Below, piece by piece: positions 35,713-44,786 of a stretch of 64,000 nt of DNA (the stretch's first letter is position 1; each line of letters opens with the position of its first letter). Made by a program: the position numbers and the translations under genes. The notes beneath the pieces were generated by a model, which had not been told where the DNA came from, did not search any database, and was given only the letters and a program-made list of their open reading frames with translations. The DNA comes from Mucilaginibacter endophyticus. Lineage in GTDB: Bacteria; Bacteroidota; Bacteroidia; Sphingobacteriales; Sphingobacteriaceae. The stretch is from the NCBI RefSeq assembly GCF_003351025.1, contig NZ_QPCG01000009.1, forward strand, positions 151,798 to 215,797. The letters run 5' to 3'.

Positions 35713-35746
35713 TCGCACAATTCCTGCGCTTCTTAGTTTTCCCCAC

Positions 35747-36277
35747 ATGAACAAAATACTCAAAATAGCAGTTGTAGGCCCAGAATCAACAGGTAAATCA
35801 ACCATGTCTGAATATCTCGCGGCACATTATAATACAATAGCTGTGCCTGAGTATTCGCGTGAGTATTGCGCAAACCTCACAGGCGATTGTACCTGGCAGG
35901 ACGAGGTGAATATGTTTCACGGCCAGGTGGCACTCGAAAACAAACTAACTCCGCAGGCCAATGGTATCCTGATTTGCGATACTACCTTTTTAACCGTAAA
36001 GATCTGGAGCGAGGAAATGTTTGGCAGCGCTCCGCAGGAGGTACTTGAGGAACTGCCGCGCCACCCCTATGACTTATACCTGCTCCTGGATATCGACATG
36101 CCCTGGCAGGATGATCCTTTACGCAACTTCCCTACCAAGCGGGAATATTTCATGAACGTTTGGCACCGTGAACTTCAGGCGCTTAACGCTAATTATGTAA
36201 TAATATCAGGCTTAGGCCAGGAAAGACATGATAATGCGGTAAAGGCGATTGATAGGTATCTGAACCTTGATTTTTAG
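35747..36277 (+). CDS. NadR-like AAA-family ATPase (nicotinamide riboside kinase-like)
   Basis: 176 residues from ATG at 35747; the longer frame from 35651 lies inside the repeat element and is rejected. The P-loop is GPESTGKST at about 11-19. The pattern VPEYSREYCANLTG, DTTFLTVKIWSEEMF and PYDLYLLLDIDMPWQDDPLR is that of the NadR/Ttd14 AAA domain that phosphorylates nicotinamide riboside to NMN. No adenylyltransferase domain is fused here, unlike NadR of enterobacteria. Probable role: NAD salvage in the cytoplasm. It stands alone between two repeat elements. Confidence 0.85.
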   Translation: MNKILKIAVVGPESTGKSTMSEYLAAHYNTIAVPEYSREYCANLTGDCTWQDEVNMFHGQVALENKLTPQANGILICDTTFLTVKIWSEEMFGSAPQEVLEELPRHPYDLYLLLDIDMPWQDDPLRNFPTKREYFMNVWHRELQALNANYVIISGLGQERHDNAVKAIDRYLNLDF

Positions 36278-36300
36278 GATTAAAGGATGACCGGGATTAA

Positions 36301-36472
36301 TGTGCAGATTTGTAGATGTGCAAATTTCAGATTTGAAGACTGAATAAAGATATCCATGCGGATATTATTGGCACCAAACAGCTTATTCGCATAACCGGAA
36401 TCGGCTCATCATGCCACCTTTTCAATTTGCACATCTGCACATTTGAAATTTGCACATCTACAAATTTGCACA
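36301..36472. repeat. Inverted-repeat element, TGTGCAnATTTGTAGATGTGCAAATTTC type
   Basis: Arms at 36301-36328 and 36445-36472 are 28-bp inverted repeats with one mismatch. The sequence is a chain of (A)TTTGCACATCT units, also seen once at 30384-30428 before radA. The 262-base gap 36278-36539 holds nothing else apart from the sigma promoter region. Confidence 0.7.
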
Positions 36473-36539
36473 TCTAAAATCCACCTCAACTTAAAACTTT
36501 CAAAAAAATTATCAGTAATTAAAAAAATATTTTTCACAT

Positions 36540-37154
36540 ATGTGCAACGTTGTAAAATGCGTTGCGTCTATTAACCTGAAGCTGGTCACAAATTTGGAAG
36601 CGATATATATTGACAAACATTACAACCTGGTAATTGAGTGCAAGCAGGGAAGCAAAAAGGCCTGCTATGAGCTTTACCGTCTGTATTCGAAAGCTATGCT
36701 GAACGTGGCCTTTCGGATAGTGGGCGATATTGCCGAAGCGGAAGATGTGCTGCAGGAAGCTTTTGTGGATGCCTTTGCCAAGCTGAAGGATTTTAGGCAG
36801 GATACCACATTTGGCCTCTGGCTTAAGCAAATCGTTGTTAACCGGTCAATCAATATGCTGCGCAAGCGGAAGCTTGAACTGGTTGAACTGGAAGACGGCC
36901 ACCTTGAAAATATTGCCGACGATGAAAGCTGGGACGACGAAGACATACAATACCAGGTTGCCCGGGTAAAGGAGGGCATGAAATTACTGCCCGATGGTTA
37001 CCGTGTTGTATTATCATTGTACCTGCTTGAAGGGTATGACCACGAAGAAATAGGACAAATATTGAACATATCAGAAAACACATCAAGAACCCAGTTTTTG
37101 AGAGCTAAAAGGAAGTTAATTGAAATTTTAAACAGGAAAGGAACAGTATCATGA
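36540..37154 (+). CDS. ECF-type RNA polymerase sigma factor
   Basis: 204 residues. Region 2 runs from LYRLYSKAMLNVAFRIVGD (about 41-59) through AEDVLQEAFVDAFAKL and WLKQIVVNRSINMLRKRK. Region 4 is LPDGYRVVLSLYLLEGYDHE followed by EIGQILNISENTSRTQFLRA near the end. No region 1 or 3 is present, as usual for extracytoplasmic-function sigma factors. The first 20 residues (MCNVVKCVASINL) match no family and an internal start is possible. Its stop overlaps the next gene in ATGA, coupling it to its probable anti-sigma. Confidence 0.93.
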   Translation: MCNVVKCVASINLKLVTNLEAIYIDKHYNLVIECKQGSKKACYELYRLYSKAMLNVAFRIVGDIAEAEDVLQEAFVDAFAKLKDFRQDTTFGLWLKQIVVNRSINMLRKRKLELVELEDGHLENIADDESWDDEDIQYQVARVKEGMKLLPDGYRVVLSLYLLEGYDHEEIGQILNISENTSRTQFLRAKRKLIEILNRKGTVS

Positions 37155-37726
37155 GCAAGCGATTTGAAGATTTCATGCACGACAATAACGAAGAATTTAA
37201 CGAGATAGAACCATCGGCAGATCTGTGGGGTAAAATTGAGGCGCAGCTCAATTTTTTGGACGAGGAAGATCAGCAGCCCAAAAAGCGCGAAGCAAAGACT
37301 TTTTCGCTGGCCTTCGTACTAAAAGTGGCCGCGTCGGTGATCATCGTAATGGGGATAGGCTTCGGCATATATATACAAAGCCAGAAAGGCGTAAAAAGCG
37401 TTGACTTTGCAGCCATCAACCCCGAGTATGCGCAACAGCGGGTGCATTACGCATCGCTTGTTGAAACCAAGCTTACCGAACTTAAATCAGCATCTAAAAA
37501 CGATCCGCAGCTATACAAGGAGTTCAGCGCCGAGATAGCTAAAATGGATTCCACCTATAAAAAACTAAACAATGATTTAGTCACCAGCCCTAACCAGGAA
37601 CGTGTTTTACGTGCAATGATCCGGAACCTGCAAATACAAACCGAGGTGCTAAACCAGCAATTAAATGTAATTGAACAGTTTAACCAGATGAAAAAGGAAC
37701 AAAACAATGAAACTAAAAATATTTAG
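37151..37726 (+). CDS. Probable anti-sigma factor, single-pass membrane protein
   Basis: 191 residues. The N-terminal cytoplasmic part (about 1-50) is acidic (FMHDNNEEFNEIEPSADLWG) and would bind sigma. A single membrane helix lies at about 54-75 (LAFVLKVAASVIIVMGIGF). The C-terminal periplasmic part is helical, with a coiled-coil look (LTELKSASKNDPQLYKEFSA, IRNLQIQTEVLNQQLNVIEQ). It overlaps the sigma gene by 4 bases and the next gene by 20. The layout fits a membrane anti-sigma, although it lacks the zinc-binding HxxxCxxC motif. Confidence 0.82.
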   Translation: MSKRFEDFMHDNNEEFNEIEPSADLWGKIEAQLNFLDEEDQQPKKREAKTFSLAFVLKVAASVIIVMGIGFGIYIQSQKGVKSVDFAAINPEYAQQRVHYASLVETKLTELKSASKNDPQLYKEFSAEIAKMDSTYKKLNNDLVTSPNQERVLRAMIRNLQIQTEVLNQQLNVIEQFNQMKKEQNNETKNI

Positions 37727-39173
37727 TCCGGCCCTGCTAACACTTATCGGCTTGTTAACCATAAGTACAGCAAACTTTGCACAGGTAAGTCCTGCAGCTC
37801 CTCCTCCGCCTCCGGCAAAACCGGTATTACCACCCTCACCGCCGCCCGCTGCTGAACTTAATGGTGATTGGACACCGGCGACCAATAGCAAGGAGTACCA
37901 GGAAAAAATGAAGGAACTGAGCACCAAAATGCGCGATTTGCAAAAGCAGATGAATAACCTGCGCGTGCAGCAGCAAAAACAGATCCAGCTTAAAATGCAA
38001 AACATGGTTCGCCTTAATAAGCAGCTTGCTTTTAAGTTTAAGGACAGCATGCGGTTCAAAATGCTTGACTCTTTAAAATTTAAATTGAAGTTCAAGGATT
38101 TCGACAGCATGAAGTTTGCAGATAAGTTTGAGAAACTGAGCCCTAACGTAAACTTCGGTTTCAAAAATTTCGACCAGAATTTTAGTTACAATTACGATGG
38201 TGACGAGAGCTATGAAAAGCAAGTGCAAAACGGCGATATAGTTGAGAAAACCAAAACCTACAGCAAAAGCTACAGTATTGATGGTAATGATGTAATTAAT
38301 ATCGATAACAAATATGGTAAAGTAACTGTGTTTACCTGGGCAAAAAGTGAGGTAAAGGTTGATGTACAGATTGTGGTAGGTGCTAATGATGAAGATAAGG
38401 TGCAAAAAATGCTGGACGCGGTAAGCATCAAGGATAGCAAAGATGGCTCAGGTGTTTCTTTCAGAACATCTATTAACCAGGGAGATAGCGACAATGATGG
38501 TGGTATCTGGGGATCATTATTTGGCAAAAAAAATGCGTTCCGTAAAATGGAGATCAATTATACCGTGTATATGCCTGCCAGGAACCCGCTTACCATCAAC
38601 AACAAATATGGTAATACAGAGTTACCTGATCTTAGCGGCAAGCTTAATATCAATAACTCATATGGCAGCTTCCGCGCAAAAGCGCTGACTAATCCTGGCA
38701 ATCAAATCAGGGTAAGATATGGCAGTGCCACTATTGAAACCTTAACAGGAAGCGACCTTGATGTGGCCTACGGGAGCCTTAACCTCGGCGATTGCGACAA
38801 GCTTAACGCGGATGTAAGCTATGGATCGGCAAAAATTGGCCGTATTACCACATCAGGTAACATCAACGTAAAGTTCAGCGGCGCCTTAAATATTGGCGAG
38901 GTTGATAAAAATGTAAAAAACCTTTCGGTTAACTCGTCATATTCAAGTGTAAAGCTTGGTGTAAGCGATGGGCAGAATGCCGATTTCGATATTACTGTAC
39001 ACTACGGCAGCTTTAATTACAACGGCCATGATGTTAACATCACCAGTAAAACCCCTGCCGATGGTGAACGTGGCTTTAACCCAACTAAAACCTACAAAGG
39101 CCATTTAGGCAAAGGTGGCAGCGATAAAACCATTACCATCAGCACCAGTTATGGCAGCGTAAGCTTTGACTAA
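37707..39173 (+). CDS. Exported DUF4097-like beta-helix protein with coiled coil
   Basis: 488 residues. A signal peptide (about 1-27, ending ANFAQ) is followed by a Pro-rich stretch (PAAPPPPPAKPVLPPSPPPA) and a Lys/Met-rich coiled coil (about 60-150). The C-terminal half is a repetitive beta structure with Gly-Ser pairs, DLDVAYGSLNLGDCDKLNAD, VSYGSAKIGRITTSGNINVK and VHYGSFNYNGHDVNIT, as in the DUF4097 putative-adhesin family. It overlaps its upstream neighbour by 20 bases and is thus part of the sigma/anti-sigma operon; it could be the envelope sensor or a regulon target. Confidence 0.85.
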   Translation: MKLKIFSPALLTLIGLLTISTANFAQVSPAAPPPPPAKPVLPPSPPPAAELNGDWTPATNSKEYQEKMKELSTKMRDLQKQMNNLRVQQQKQIQLKMQNMVRLNKQLAFKFKDSMRFKMLDSLKFKLKFKDFDSMKFADKFEKLSPNVNFGFKNFDQNFSYNYDGDESYEKQVQNGDIVEKTKTYSKSYSIDGNDVINIDNKYGKVTVFTWAKSEVKVDVQIVVGANDEDKVQKMLDAVSIKDSKDGSGVSFRTSINQGDSDNDGGIWGSLFGKKNAFRKMEINYTVYMPARNPLTINNKYGNTELPDLSGKLNINNSYGSFRAKALTNPGNQIRVRYGSATIETLTGSDLDVAYGSLNLGDCDKLNADVSYGSAKIGRITTSGNINVKFSGALNIGEVDKNVKNLSVNSSYSSVKLGVSDGQNADFDITVHYGSFNYNGHDVNITSKTPADGERGFNPTKTYKGHLGKGGSDKTITISTSYGSVSFD

Positions 39174-39196
39174 GAGCTATAAATAACCTTATTTTA

Positions 39197-39238
39197 AACG
39201 GCTCATTGTTATGATCTAACAATGAGCCGTTTTTTTTA
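39197..39238 (+). terminator. Intrinsic terminator of the sigma/anti-sigma operon
   Basis: AACGGCTCATTGTTA (39197-39211) pairs perfectly with its complement at 39217-39231 around a 5-base loop, then runs into seven T. Confidence 0.95.
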
Positions 39239-39302
39239 TTGCTTTACCGGTTCTTGCAAATCTGCCGCAGCCCTCATAGCTTTGGAGTAAACATCTTCCC
39301 CC

Positions 39303-40241
39303 ATGCACCACCAGGACAATGAAAAGCAGATCTTTAATACCCTTTATGACCAATACAAGCACCTGGGCTTGCCGCTTGAACTCATAAAGCATACCGATTT
39401 TACGGTTTTCAACCTGAAGGATATAAACCAGCCCACGCCGTTTAAATCGCCGTTGAGCAGGCTTAATTTTTTTGTTTTTGCCTTTATTAAAAGCGGGGAT
39501 GGTGATTATACTATTGATGAGCATAATTATAAACTGCAGCCACGAGCCATCTACTTTACCAATCCGGGGCATTTTCGTTCGTTTAACTGGGAGCATATAG
39601 GCGATGTTTACCTGTTCACATTAAGTGAATCATTCCTGAAGGAAAACGTTCATGCTAATATTTTTGATGAGTTTTCCTTTTTGCTGGCCGAAACATTTCC
39701 GGCGCGGGTAGTTAGTCCGGAGGTTTTTGATGAGTTTGATATTTTATATCATCAAATATTGAGGGAGTATAACTCAAATAGCCCCTACCGCTACCGTATC
39801 ATCGGCAACCTGTTTGTAGTAATGCTGTTAAAATTTAAGGAATATTTCTGGAAGGATTATAACCCGATATACGAAGGTAACCGCAGCTCAGAAATTGTAA
39901 AGAACTTTAAACGCCTGCTCGAGAAACACTATCGTGACCTTAGCAGTGGTGTTGCCGAACAAGCTTTCCGTGTGCAGGATTATGCCGATGCACAAAGTCT
40001 GCATCCCAATTACCTGAGTAACGTCATCAAAATTAAAACCGGCAAAACCATCAGCACCTGGATAGCCGAAAAAACCATTGCCGAAGCCAAATCACTACTG
40101 CAAAATTCAAAACTTTCCATTAAAGAGATCGCTTTCAGGCTTGGCTTTTCTGAAGCAACACATTTCAGCAATTACTTTAAAAAGCATACGGATACGTCGC
40201 CGGTTTTATTCAGGAAGGGCCATGGCAACGTTACTTCATAA
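39303..40241 (+). CDS. AraC family transcriptional regulator
   Basis: 312 residues. The N-terminal half is a cupin-like sensing domain (INQPTPFKSPLSRLNFFVFA, then GDGDYTIDEHNYKLQPRAIY and FTNPGHFRSF). The C-terminal 100 residues hold two helix-turn-helix units: VQDYADAQSLHPNYLSNVIK and SIKEIAFRLGFSEATHFSNY, followed by FKKHTDTSPVLFRK. The second HTH signature is a textbook AraC motif. The sensed ligand is unknown. It stands alone after a strong terminator; the divergent targets are not obvious. Confidence 0.94.
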   Translation: MHHQDNEKQIFNTLYDQYKHLGLPLELIKHTDFTVFNLKDINQPTPFKSPLSRLNFFVFAFIKSGDGDYTIDEHNYKLQPRAIYFTNPGHFRSFNWEHIGDVYLFTLSESFLKENVHANIFDEFSFLLAETFPARVVSPEVFDEFDILYHQILREYNSNSPYRYRIIGNLFVVMLLKFKEYFWKDYNPIYEGNRSSEIVKNFKRLLEKHYRDLSSGVAEQAFRVQDYADAQSLHPNYLSNVIKIKTGKTISTWIAEKTIAEAKSLLQNSKLSIKEIAFRLGFSEATHFSNYFKKHTDTSPVLFRKGHGNVTS

Positions 40242-40362
40242 TTTGAATATTATTATTTCACTAAACGTTGCTCATGCCTTTAAGGTAACTATCCAAAAGT
40301 TATAACAAGCGTAACATCATATAATCCCCTCCTGCAACCAACCCGTAAACACCTTGCCGATT

Positions 40363-40531
40363 TGCGCCATTAGGCGCTACCTGTTTGTAGAACATTATTT
40401 TGCATAATCATTTGCGCCGTTAGGTGCTACCCGATATGCGCATACATTAGCGCCATGCAGAAGGGTAGCACCTAACGGTGCACAAATTTTACTAACGATT
40501 ATTTTGCTACAAACAGGTATCCCCTACGGGG
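40363..40531. repeat. Nested inverted-repeat element with CACCTAACGGTGC/TGTTTGTAG arms
   Basis: Inner arms TTTGCGCCGTTAGGTGCTACCC (40411-40432) and GGGTAGCACCTAACGG-type (40463-40486) pair with a 2-base indel. Outer arms TACCTGTTTGTAG (40378-40390) and CTACAAACAGGTA (40507-40519) are perfect. Small hairpins GCGCC-atta-GGCGC and CCCCTACGGGG lie at the edges. A related unit occurs at 63805-63831. The rest of the gap 40242-40652 shows no gene. Confidence 0.75.
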
Positions 40532-40594
40532 AATTAAGAATTTCACAGACACATATAATAATGACACTAATACCAAACAAACGCAAACATGACT

Positions 40595-40628
40595 GACAAA
40601 AAAAGGGAGACCATTTGATCTCCCTTTT
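40595..40628 (-). terminator. Intrinsic terminator after the DPP-IV-like gene
   Basis: AAAAGGGAGA (40601-40610) pairs with TCTCCCTTTT (40619-40628). Read on the minus strand it follows the gene's stop at 40653 and ends in a run of seven T. Confidence 0.9.
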
Positions 40629-40652
40629 AATTTATTTTTCAAATCCTCACAA

Positions 40653-42836
40653 TTATCTTCCTCCCGGAGGGCATTTAGCTTTCAGGTACTGTGTAAACAG
40701 GGTACGTAAATGCTCTGTTGTGCCTTCACCTTCTGATATCGAGTGCGTACGGTTAGGATACGACATCAGTTGAAACTGCCTGTTGTATTTTATCAACTCA
40801 TCAATCAGCAACTCGGCGTTTTTGTAGTGCACATTGTCATCGCCGGTACCGTGGATGTAAAGCAAATTACCTTTCAGGTTTTTAGCATAAGTAATAGGCG
40901 AACCTTTGATAAATGCCGCGCGACCAGCCTCATCGGTAGGTACGCCCATGTAACGTTCCTGGTAAATATTATCGTAAGTAAGCTGCGAACCAACAGCCGC
41001 TACAGCGATACCGGTTTTGTAGATATCACCATACTGGAACATCAGGTTAAGGGTTGACGAACCACCACCGCTCCAGCCGTGTACCGCAATACGGGTTGAG
41101 TCGACAAAAGGCCATTTGATGATCTCTTTGGCAGCCATAGCCTGATCGCGGATGTTGATGATGCCGATATTTTTGTAGATAGCCTTGCGCCATGCAGTAC
41201 CTTTAGGGGCCGGAGCGCCACGACCTTCAACCGACATGTAAATATATCCGTCATCGGCCATGCTGCCTTCATACAGCCTGTTACGGCCCGTACCCCAGGT
41301 ATCCGTTACGGTTTGTCCTGCAGGTTCGCCATATACAGTAAACAGTACAGGGTATTTTTTATTTGGGTCGAAATTGGTTGGCTTCATCATCCAGCCATCC
41401 ATTTCAATGCCATCAACTGTTTTTATCTTAAAAAATTCCGGCTTGTTTTTAGCGTCTTTATCAACGGTTATTACAGTACCGGTAATATGCTTGTGTTCGG
41501 GCAGGCTTACAACCTCACTTTGTGGACGGGTGTAACTGTTGTTGAAATTATGCAACGCTACTTTGCCGTTAGGCGATATATCATAGCTGTGCGTTCCCGG
41601 CTCATCAGCAGGCGAAACACGCTCTGCTTTGCCGCCGCTCAATTTTATTTTGTAAAGATACTTTTGTGTAGCATTATCAGGCGATGCGATGAAGTATACA
41701 TATCCCAAAGCTTCATCAATCATGTCGATGCCGATTACATCATAGTTACCTTTAGTGATCAGGCTTTCCTTGCCTTCACGGGTTACTTTATATAAATGGC
41801 GCCATCCGTCTTTTTCGCTCAGCCATAAAAAGCTTTTACCTTTTTCAATCCAGCCCCAGCCTACAGGGTCGCCGCCAGCTACGCGGGCTTTAACATCAAT
41901 CCATGAATCATTGTGCTCCTCACGGATAGAACGGGTTGTACCATTTGATACATTACCAATAAATACGCGGCTTTCGTTTTGCGCACGGTTCAATTGCTCC
42001 AGGATAACTTCGTTTGAGTTATCAGCCCATTCCATATTAGGAATGTAGTGCTGTATAGCATCTCCCGGAACATTGATCCAGGTTGTTTTGCCGGTTGCGG
42101 TGTTAACTACCCCCACTTTGCATGAGCTTGGATCTTCGCCGGCAACAGGATATTCAACAGGCACAACAAACGGGTAAACCGAATCGGTAGTGTTGATCAT
42201 CAAATAAGTTTTGGTTTTGCTTGCATCCAACTGCCAGTAAGCGATAGATTTGCTATCCGGCGACCAGCGGAAACCATCGCGACAGCCAAACTCTTCTTCA
42301 TAAGCCCAGTCAAAAGTGCCGTTTATGAGCTTTTGAGTACCATCGGTAGTTAATTGCTTAACCGAACCATCGGCCAGGTCCTCCATGTAGATGTTATGAC
42401 CGCTTACATAAGCCGCTTTACTGCCATCCGGCGAAAACTTAGCAAACATCAATGAAGATTCGGGCAGGTTTTTACCCAGTTGCCAAAGTTTTTTAGTGTT
42501 TGAGTCATAAACCCAGTAATCGCCGCGGGTATCATAGCGCCATACCTTTTTGGTGTTGGTATTGATAAGCACTTTTTTGTTATCCTCACTCACGGTAAAC
42601 CTTTTTACGCTGATAGGCGATTTACCTGCCGGGGTCAGTTCTTGCTTTGTGATAAAAACAGTTTTTTTAGATGTATCCCGAGCGTCGATCATGATGATCT
42701 GTCCACCGGTGATGCGGTAGTATTGATTGCCGTCTTTTGTCCAGTTAACACCGCTATGCTGCGCGTGGGCGGTATTCTGCTGGATAATTAACAGTAGTGC
42801 GGTAAGGAAAGTTAATCCCGAACGGTAAAATTTCAT
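40653..42836 (-). CDS. S9 family peptidase (dipeptidyl peptidase IV-like)
   Basis: 727 residues from ATG at 42836 (an ATG at 42842 adds two). A signal peptide (about 1-24, QNTAHAQ) is followed by a DPP-IV-type beta-propeller (about 30-460, with YWVYDSNTKKLWQL and DGFRWSPDSKSIAYWQLD). The alpha/beta-hydrolase domain carries the nucleophile in GWSGGGSS (Ser near 590), the Asp in HGTGDDNVH and the His in NRTHSISEG. It removes X-Pro or X-Ala dipeptides from peptides outside the cytoplasm. It is divergent from the serine hydrolase gene, with a 108-base intergenic gap. Confidence 0.95.
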   Translation of the reverse strand: MKFYRSGLTFLTALLLIIQQNTAHAQHSGVNWTKDGNQYYRITGGQIIMIDARDTSKKTVFITKQELTPAGKSPISVKRFTVSEDNKKVLINTNTKKVWRYDTRGDYWVYDSNTKKLWQLGKNLPESSLMFAKFSPDGSKAAYVSGHNIYMEDLADGSVKQLTTDGTQKLINGTFDWAYEEEFGCRDGFRWSPDSKSIAYWQLDASKTKTYLMINTTDSVYPFVVPVEYPVAGEDPSSCKVGVVNTATGKTTWINVPGDAIQHYIPNMEWADNSNEVILEQLNRAQNESRVFIGNVSNGTTRSIREEHNDSWIDVKARVAGGDPVGWGWIEKGKSFLWLSEKDGWRHLYKVTREGKESLITKGNYDVIGIDMIDEALGYVYFIASPDNATQKYLYKIKLSGGKAERVSPADEPGTHSYDISPNGKVALHNFNNSYTRPQSEVVSLPEHKHITGTVITVDKDAKNKPEFFKIKTVDGIEMDGWMMKPTNFDPNKKYPVLFTVYGEPAGQTVTDTWGTGRNRLYEGSMADDGYIYMSVEGRGAPAPKGTAWRKAIYKNIGIINIRDQAMAAKEIIKWPFVDSTRIAVHGWSGGGSSTLNLMFQYGDIYKTGIAVAAVGSQLTYDNIYQERYMGVPTDEAGRAAFIKGSPITYAKNLKGNLLYIHGTGDDNVHYKNAELLIDELIKYNRQFQLMSYPNRTHSISEGEGTTEHLRTLFTQYLKAKCPPGGR

Positions 42837-42944
42837 ATACATTTAGTTTGAATTAATAGAGCAACGCTATTTTTATTTATTAGATAACGTCACTGTAAAT
42901 TTTGCGTTAAATTAGCACAATAAAGAAATCTAAAGCCCTCTGTA

Positions 42945-44477
42945 ATGAAAAAAATACCTCTATTGCTCGTTGCCTGCATGTTACTTTTCACTTCGGTAAA
43001 TGCCCAGCATGCCGACAGGAGCAAATTCATTAAAGACAGTTTAGATCTTTACATCAGCAAGGCCCTCACCAACTGGCGTGTGCCCGGTGTAGCCGTTTGT
43101 ATTGTAAAGGATAACAAAGTTGTGCTGATGAAGGGTTACGGCATTAAAGAGCTTGGCCTCATGAACAAGGTTGATGAAAATACCCTGTTTATGATAGGCA
43201 GCAATACCAAGGCTTTTACGGCTACCGCTCTCGCCATGCTGCAGGCCAATAAAAAGCTATCTTTAGATGATAAGGTAACCAAATACATTCCCGAATTTAA
43301 ACTGGAAGATAAAAACGCGAGCGAGCAGGTAATTGTACGCGACCTGCTTTGTCACCGCCTCGGTTTCCAGACCTTTCAGGGCGACTTTACTTTTTATAAC
43401 ACCAATCTTACCCGCCAGGATGTAATAGCACGCCTGGGCAGGCTAAAAGCCGCCTATCCCTTCCGCACACGCTGGGGTTATACCAACGCTGCATTTTTAA
43501 CAGCCGGTGAAATCATTCCAAAAGTAACCAACGGGCACTCGTGGGAGGCTTATGTAAAAGAGGCTATTTTTGCACCACTGGGCATGGGTAATACTTTAGC
43601 TTTAAGTAAAGATCTGCCAACTTCTATAAACCGTACAGTACCTCATACCATTGTTGATGGCAGGCTCACCCCTATCCCCTATTGCCAGATAGACGGGATC
43701 GCGCCGGCAGGGTCTATCAGCTCATCGGTAAATGACATGAGTAAATGGGTATTGGCGTTATTGAACAATGGTAAGGTAGGGCAACGCCAGGTGATTCCCG
43801 CTGCGGCTATTGAGGCTACCCGTGTACCGCAAGATATTGTTGGCAGCGTTCACCACATGAACGGCGAAAATAACTTTGAGCTTTACGGCCTGGGGTGGTT
43901 TATACAGGACTACTCAGGGCATCGCCTCGTAATGCATGATGGCGGCGTAAATGGCTATCTGTCATCAGTAACACTCTCGCCGCAGGATAACCTGGGCATT
44001 GTTATATTAACCAATACAGATCAAAACCTACTATTTGAGGCCCTTCGCTGGGACATTCTGGATGCTTACTTTAAACAACCGTTCCGTAACTACAGCGAAG
44101 GTTATTTAAAGCAATACAAAGCCAATACCGCGACAGAACAAGCCGAAGATAAAAAGCTAAAAGATTCTGTGCTGTTAAACCTCAAGCCTATGTTATTGCC
44201 TAACAAATACCTTGGCAAATACACCAACGAGTTTTATGGCATTATGGAAGTTACACAAGGCGAAGGTAACAACCTTGAGATGCGCTTTGAGCATCATCCA
44301 AAAATGTATGCATTGCTAAAACCCCTTGGCGGCAACCGGTTCTACGTTACATTTTCCGATCCTACGTTAGGAAAGGCTGTATTTCCGTTCACCGTACAAA
44401 ACGGCGAGGTTACAGGTGTACGGGTAAAAGTGGCTGATTTTGTGGAGCGCGGGGCTTATGATTTTAAGAAAAATTAG
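42945..44477 (+). CDS. Serine hydrolase, class C beta-lactamase-like (DUF3471 tail)
   Basis: 510 residues. A signal peptide (about 1-20, FTSVNA) precedes a penicillin-binding-type domain. Motif S-x-x-K is SNTK (Ser86, Lys89), motif Y-x-N is YTN in WGYTNAAF, and the third motif HDGGVNG replaces KTG, as in esterase/peptidase members of the family. The C-terminal 110 residues (from about 400) resemble DUF3471 (GKYTNEFYGIMEVT). The enzyme is probably a D-peptidase or esterase rather than a beta-lactamase. It follows a 108-base divergent region shared with the DPP-IV gene. Confidence 0.92.
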   Translation: MKKIPLLLVACMLLFTSVNAQHADRSKFIKDSLDLYISKALTNWRVPGVAVCIVKDNKVVLMKGYGIKELGLMNKVDENTLFMIGSNTKAFTATALAMLQANKKLSLDDKVTKYIPEFKLEDKNASEQVIVRDLLCHRLGFQTFQGDFTFYNTNLTRQDVIARLGRLKAAYPFRTRWGYTNAAFLTAGEIIPKVTNGHSWEAYVKEAIFAPLGMGNTLALSKDLPTSINRTVPHTIVDGRLTPIPYCQIDGIAPAGSISSSVNDMSKWVLALLNNGKVGQRQVIPAAAIEATRVPQDIVGSVHHMNGENNFELYGLGWFIQDYSGHRLVMHDGGVNGYLSSVTLSPQDNLGIVILTNTDQNLLFEALRWDILDAYFKQPFRNYSEGYLKQYKANTATEQAEDKKLKDSVLLNLKPMLLPNKYLGKYTNEFYGIMEVTQGEGNNLEMRFEHHPKMYALLKPLGGNRFYVTFSDPTLGKAVFPFTVQNGEVTGVRVKVADFVERGAYDFKKN

Positions 44478-44541
44478 AGAGAGGGAGATACTTTTAACTA
44501 TTACCCCACTTAGTCAAAGAATAAATATTAAAGCATGGGGC

Positions 44542-44716
44542 TGTGCGATTCCCTCCCCTAGGAGGGTGTAGGGAGGGGTTTCATAGGCAGGCTTATTCAC
44601 TAAATGGCGTACAAACCCCTCCCCGCCAACTCGCGATCCTAACGCACCCCTCCCAAGGGAGGGAATTGTCAACTCATCTGCTATTACCCTTGAGAGGGGG
44701 GAATAGCACAATTCCA
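44542..44716. repeat. 175-bp palindromic element, same family as 35605-35712
   Basis: The left end TGTGCGATTCCC (44542 on) mirrors the right end GGGGAATAGCACA (up to 44711), and an inner pair ATTCCCTCCC...GGGAGGGAATT (44548-44667) folds the middle. The right boundary GGGGAATAGCACAATTCC matches the right side of the 35605 element (GGGGAATCGCACAATTCC). It fills most of the convergent gap 44478-44786. Confidence 0.8.
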
Positions 44717-44718
44717 TA

Positions 44719-44763
44719 TAAAAAAAGCGGGATAACTTTTCCCAAAAGAAAAACTATCCCGCT
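44719..44763 (-). terminator. Intrinsic terminator after the NHL lipoprotein gene
   Basis: AGCGGGATA (44726-44734) pairs perfectly with TATCCCGCT (44755-44763), 24 bases beyond the minus-strand stop; on that strand it ends in a run of seven T. Confidence 0.88.
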
Positions 44764-44786
44764 GAAAATATCTAAACAGTAAAAGC

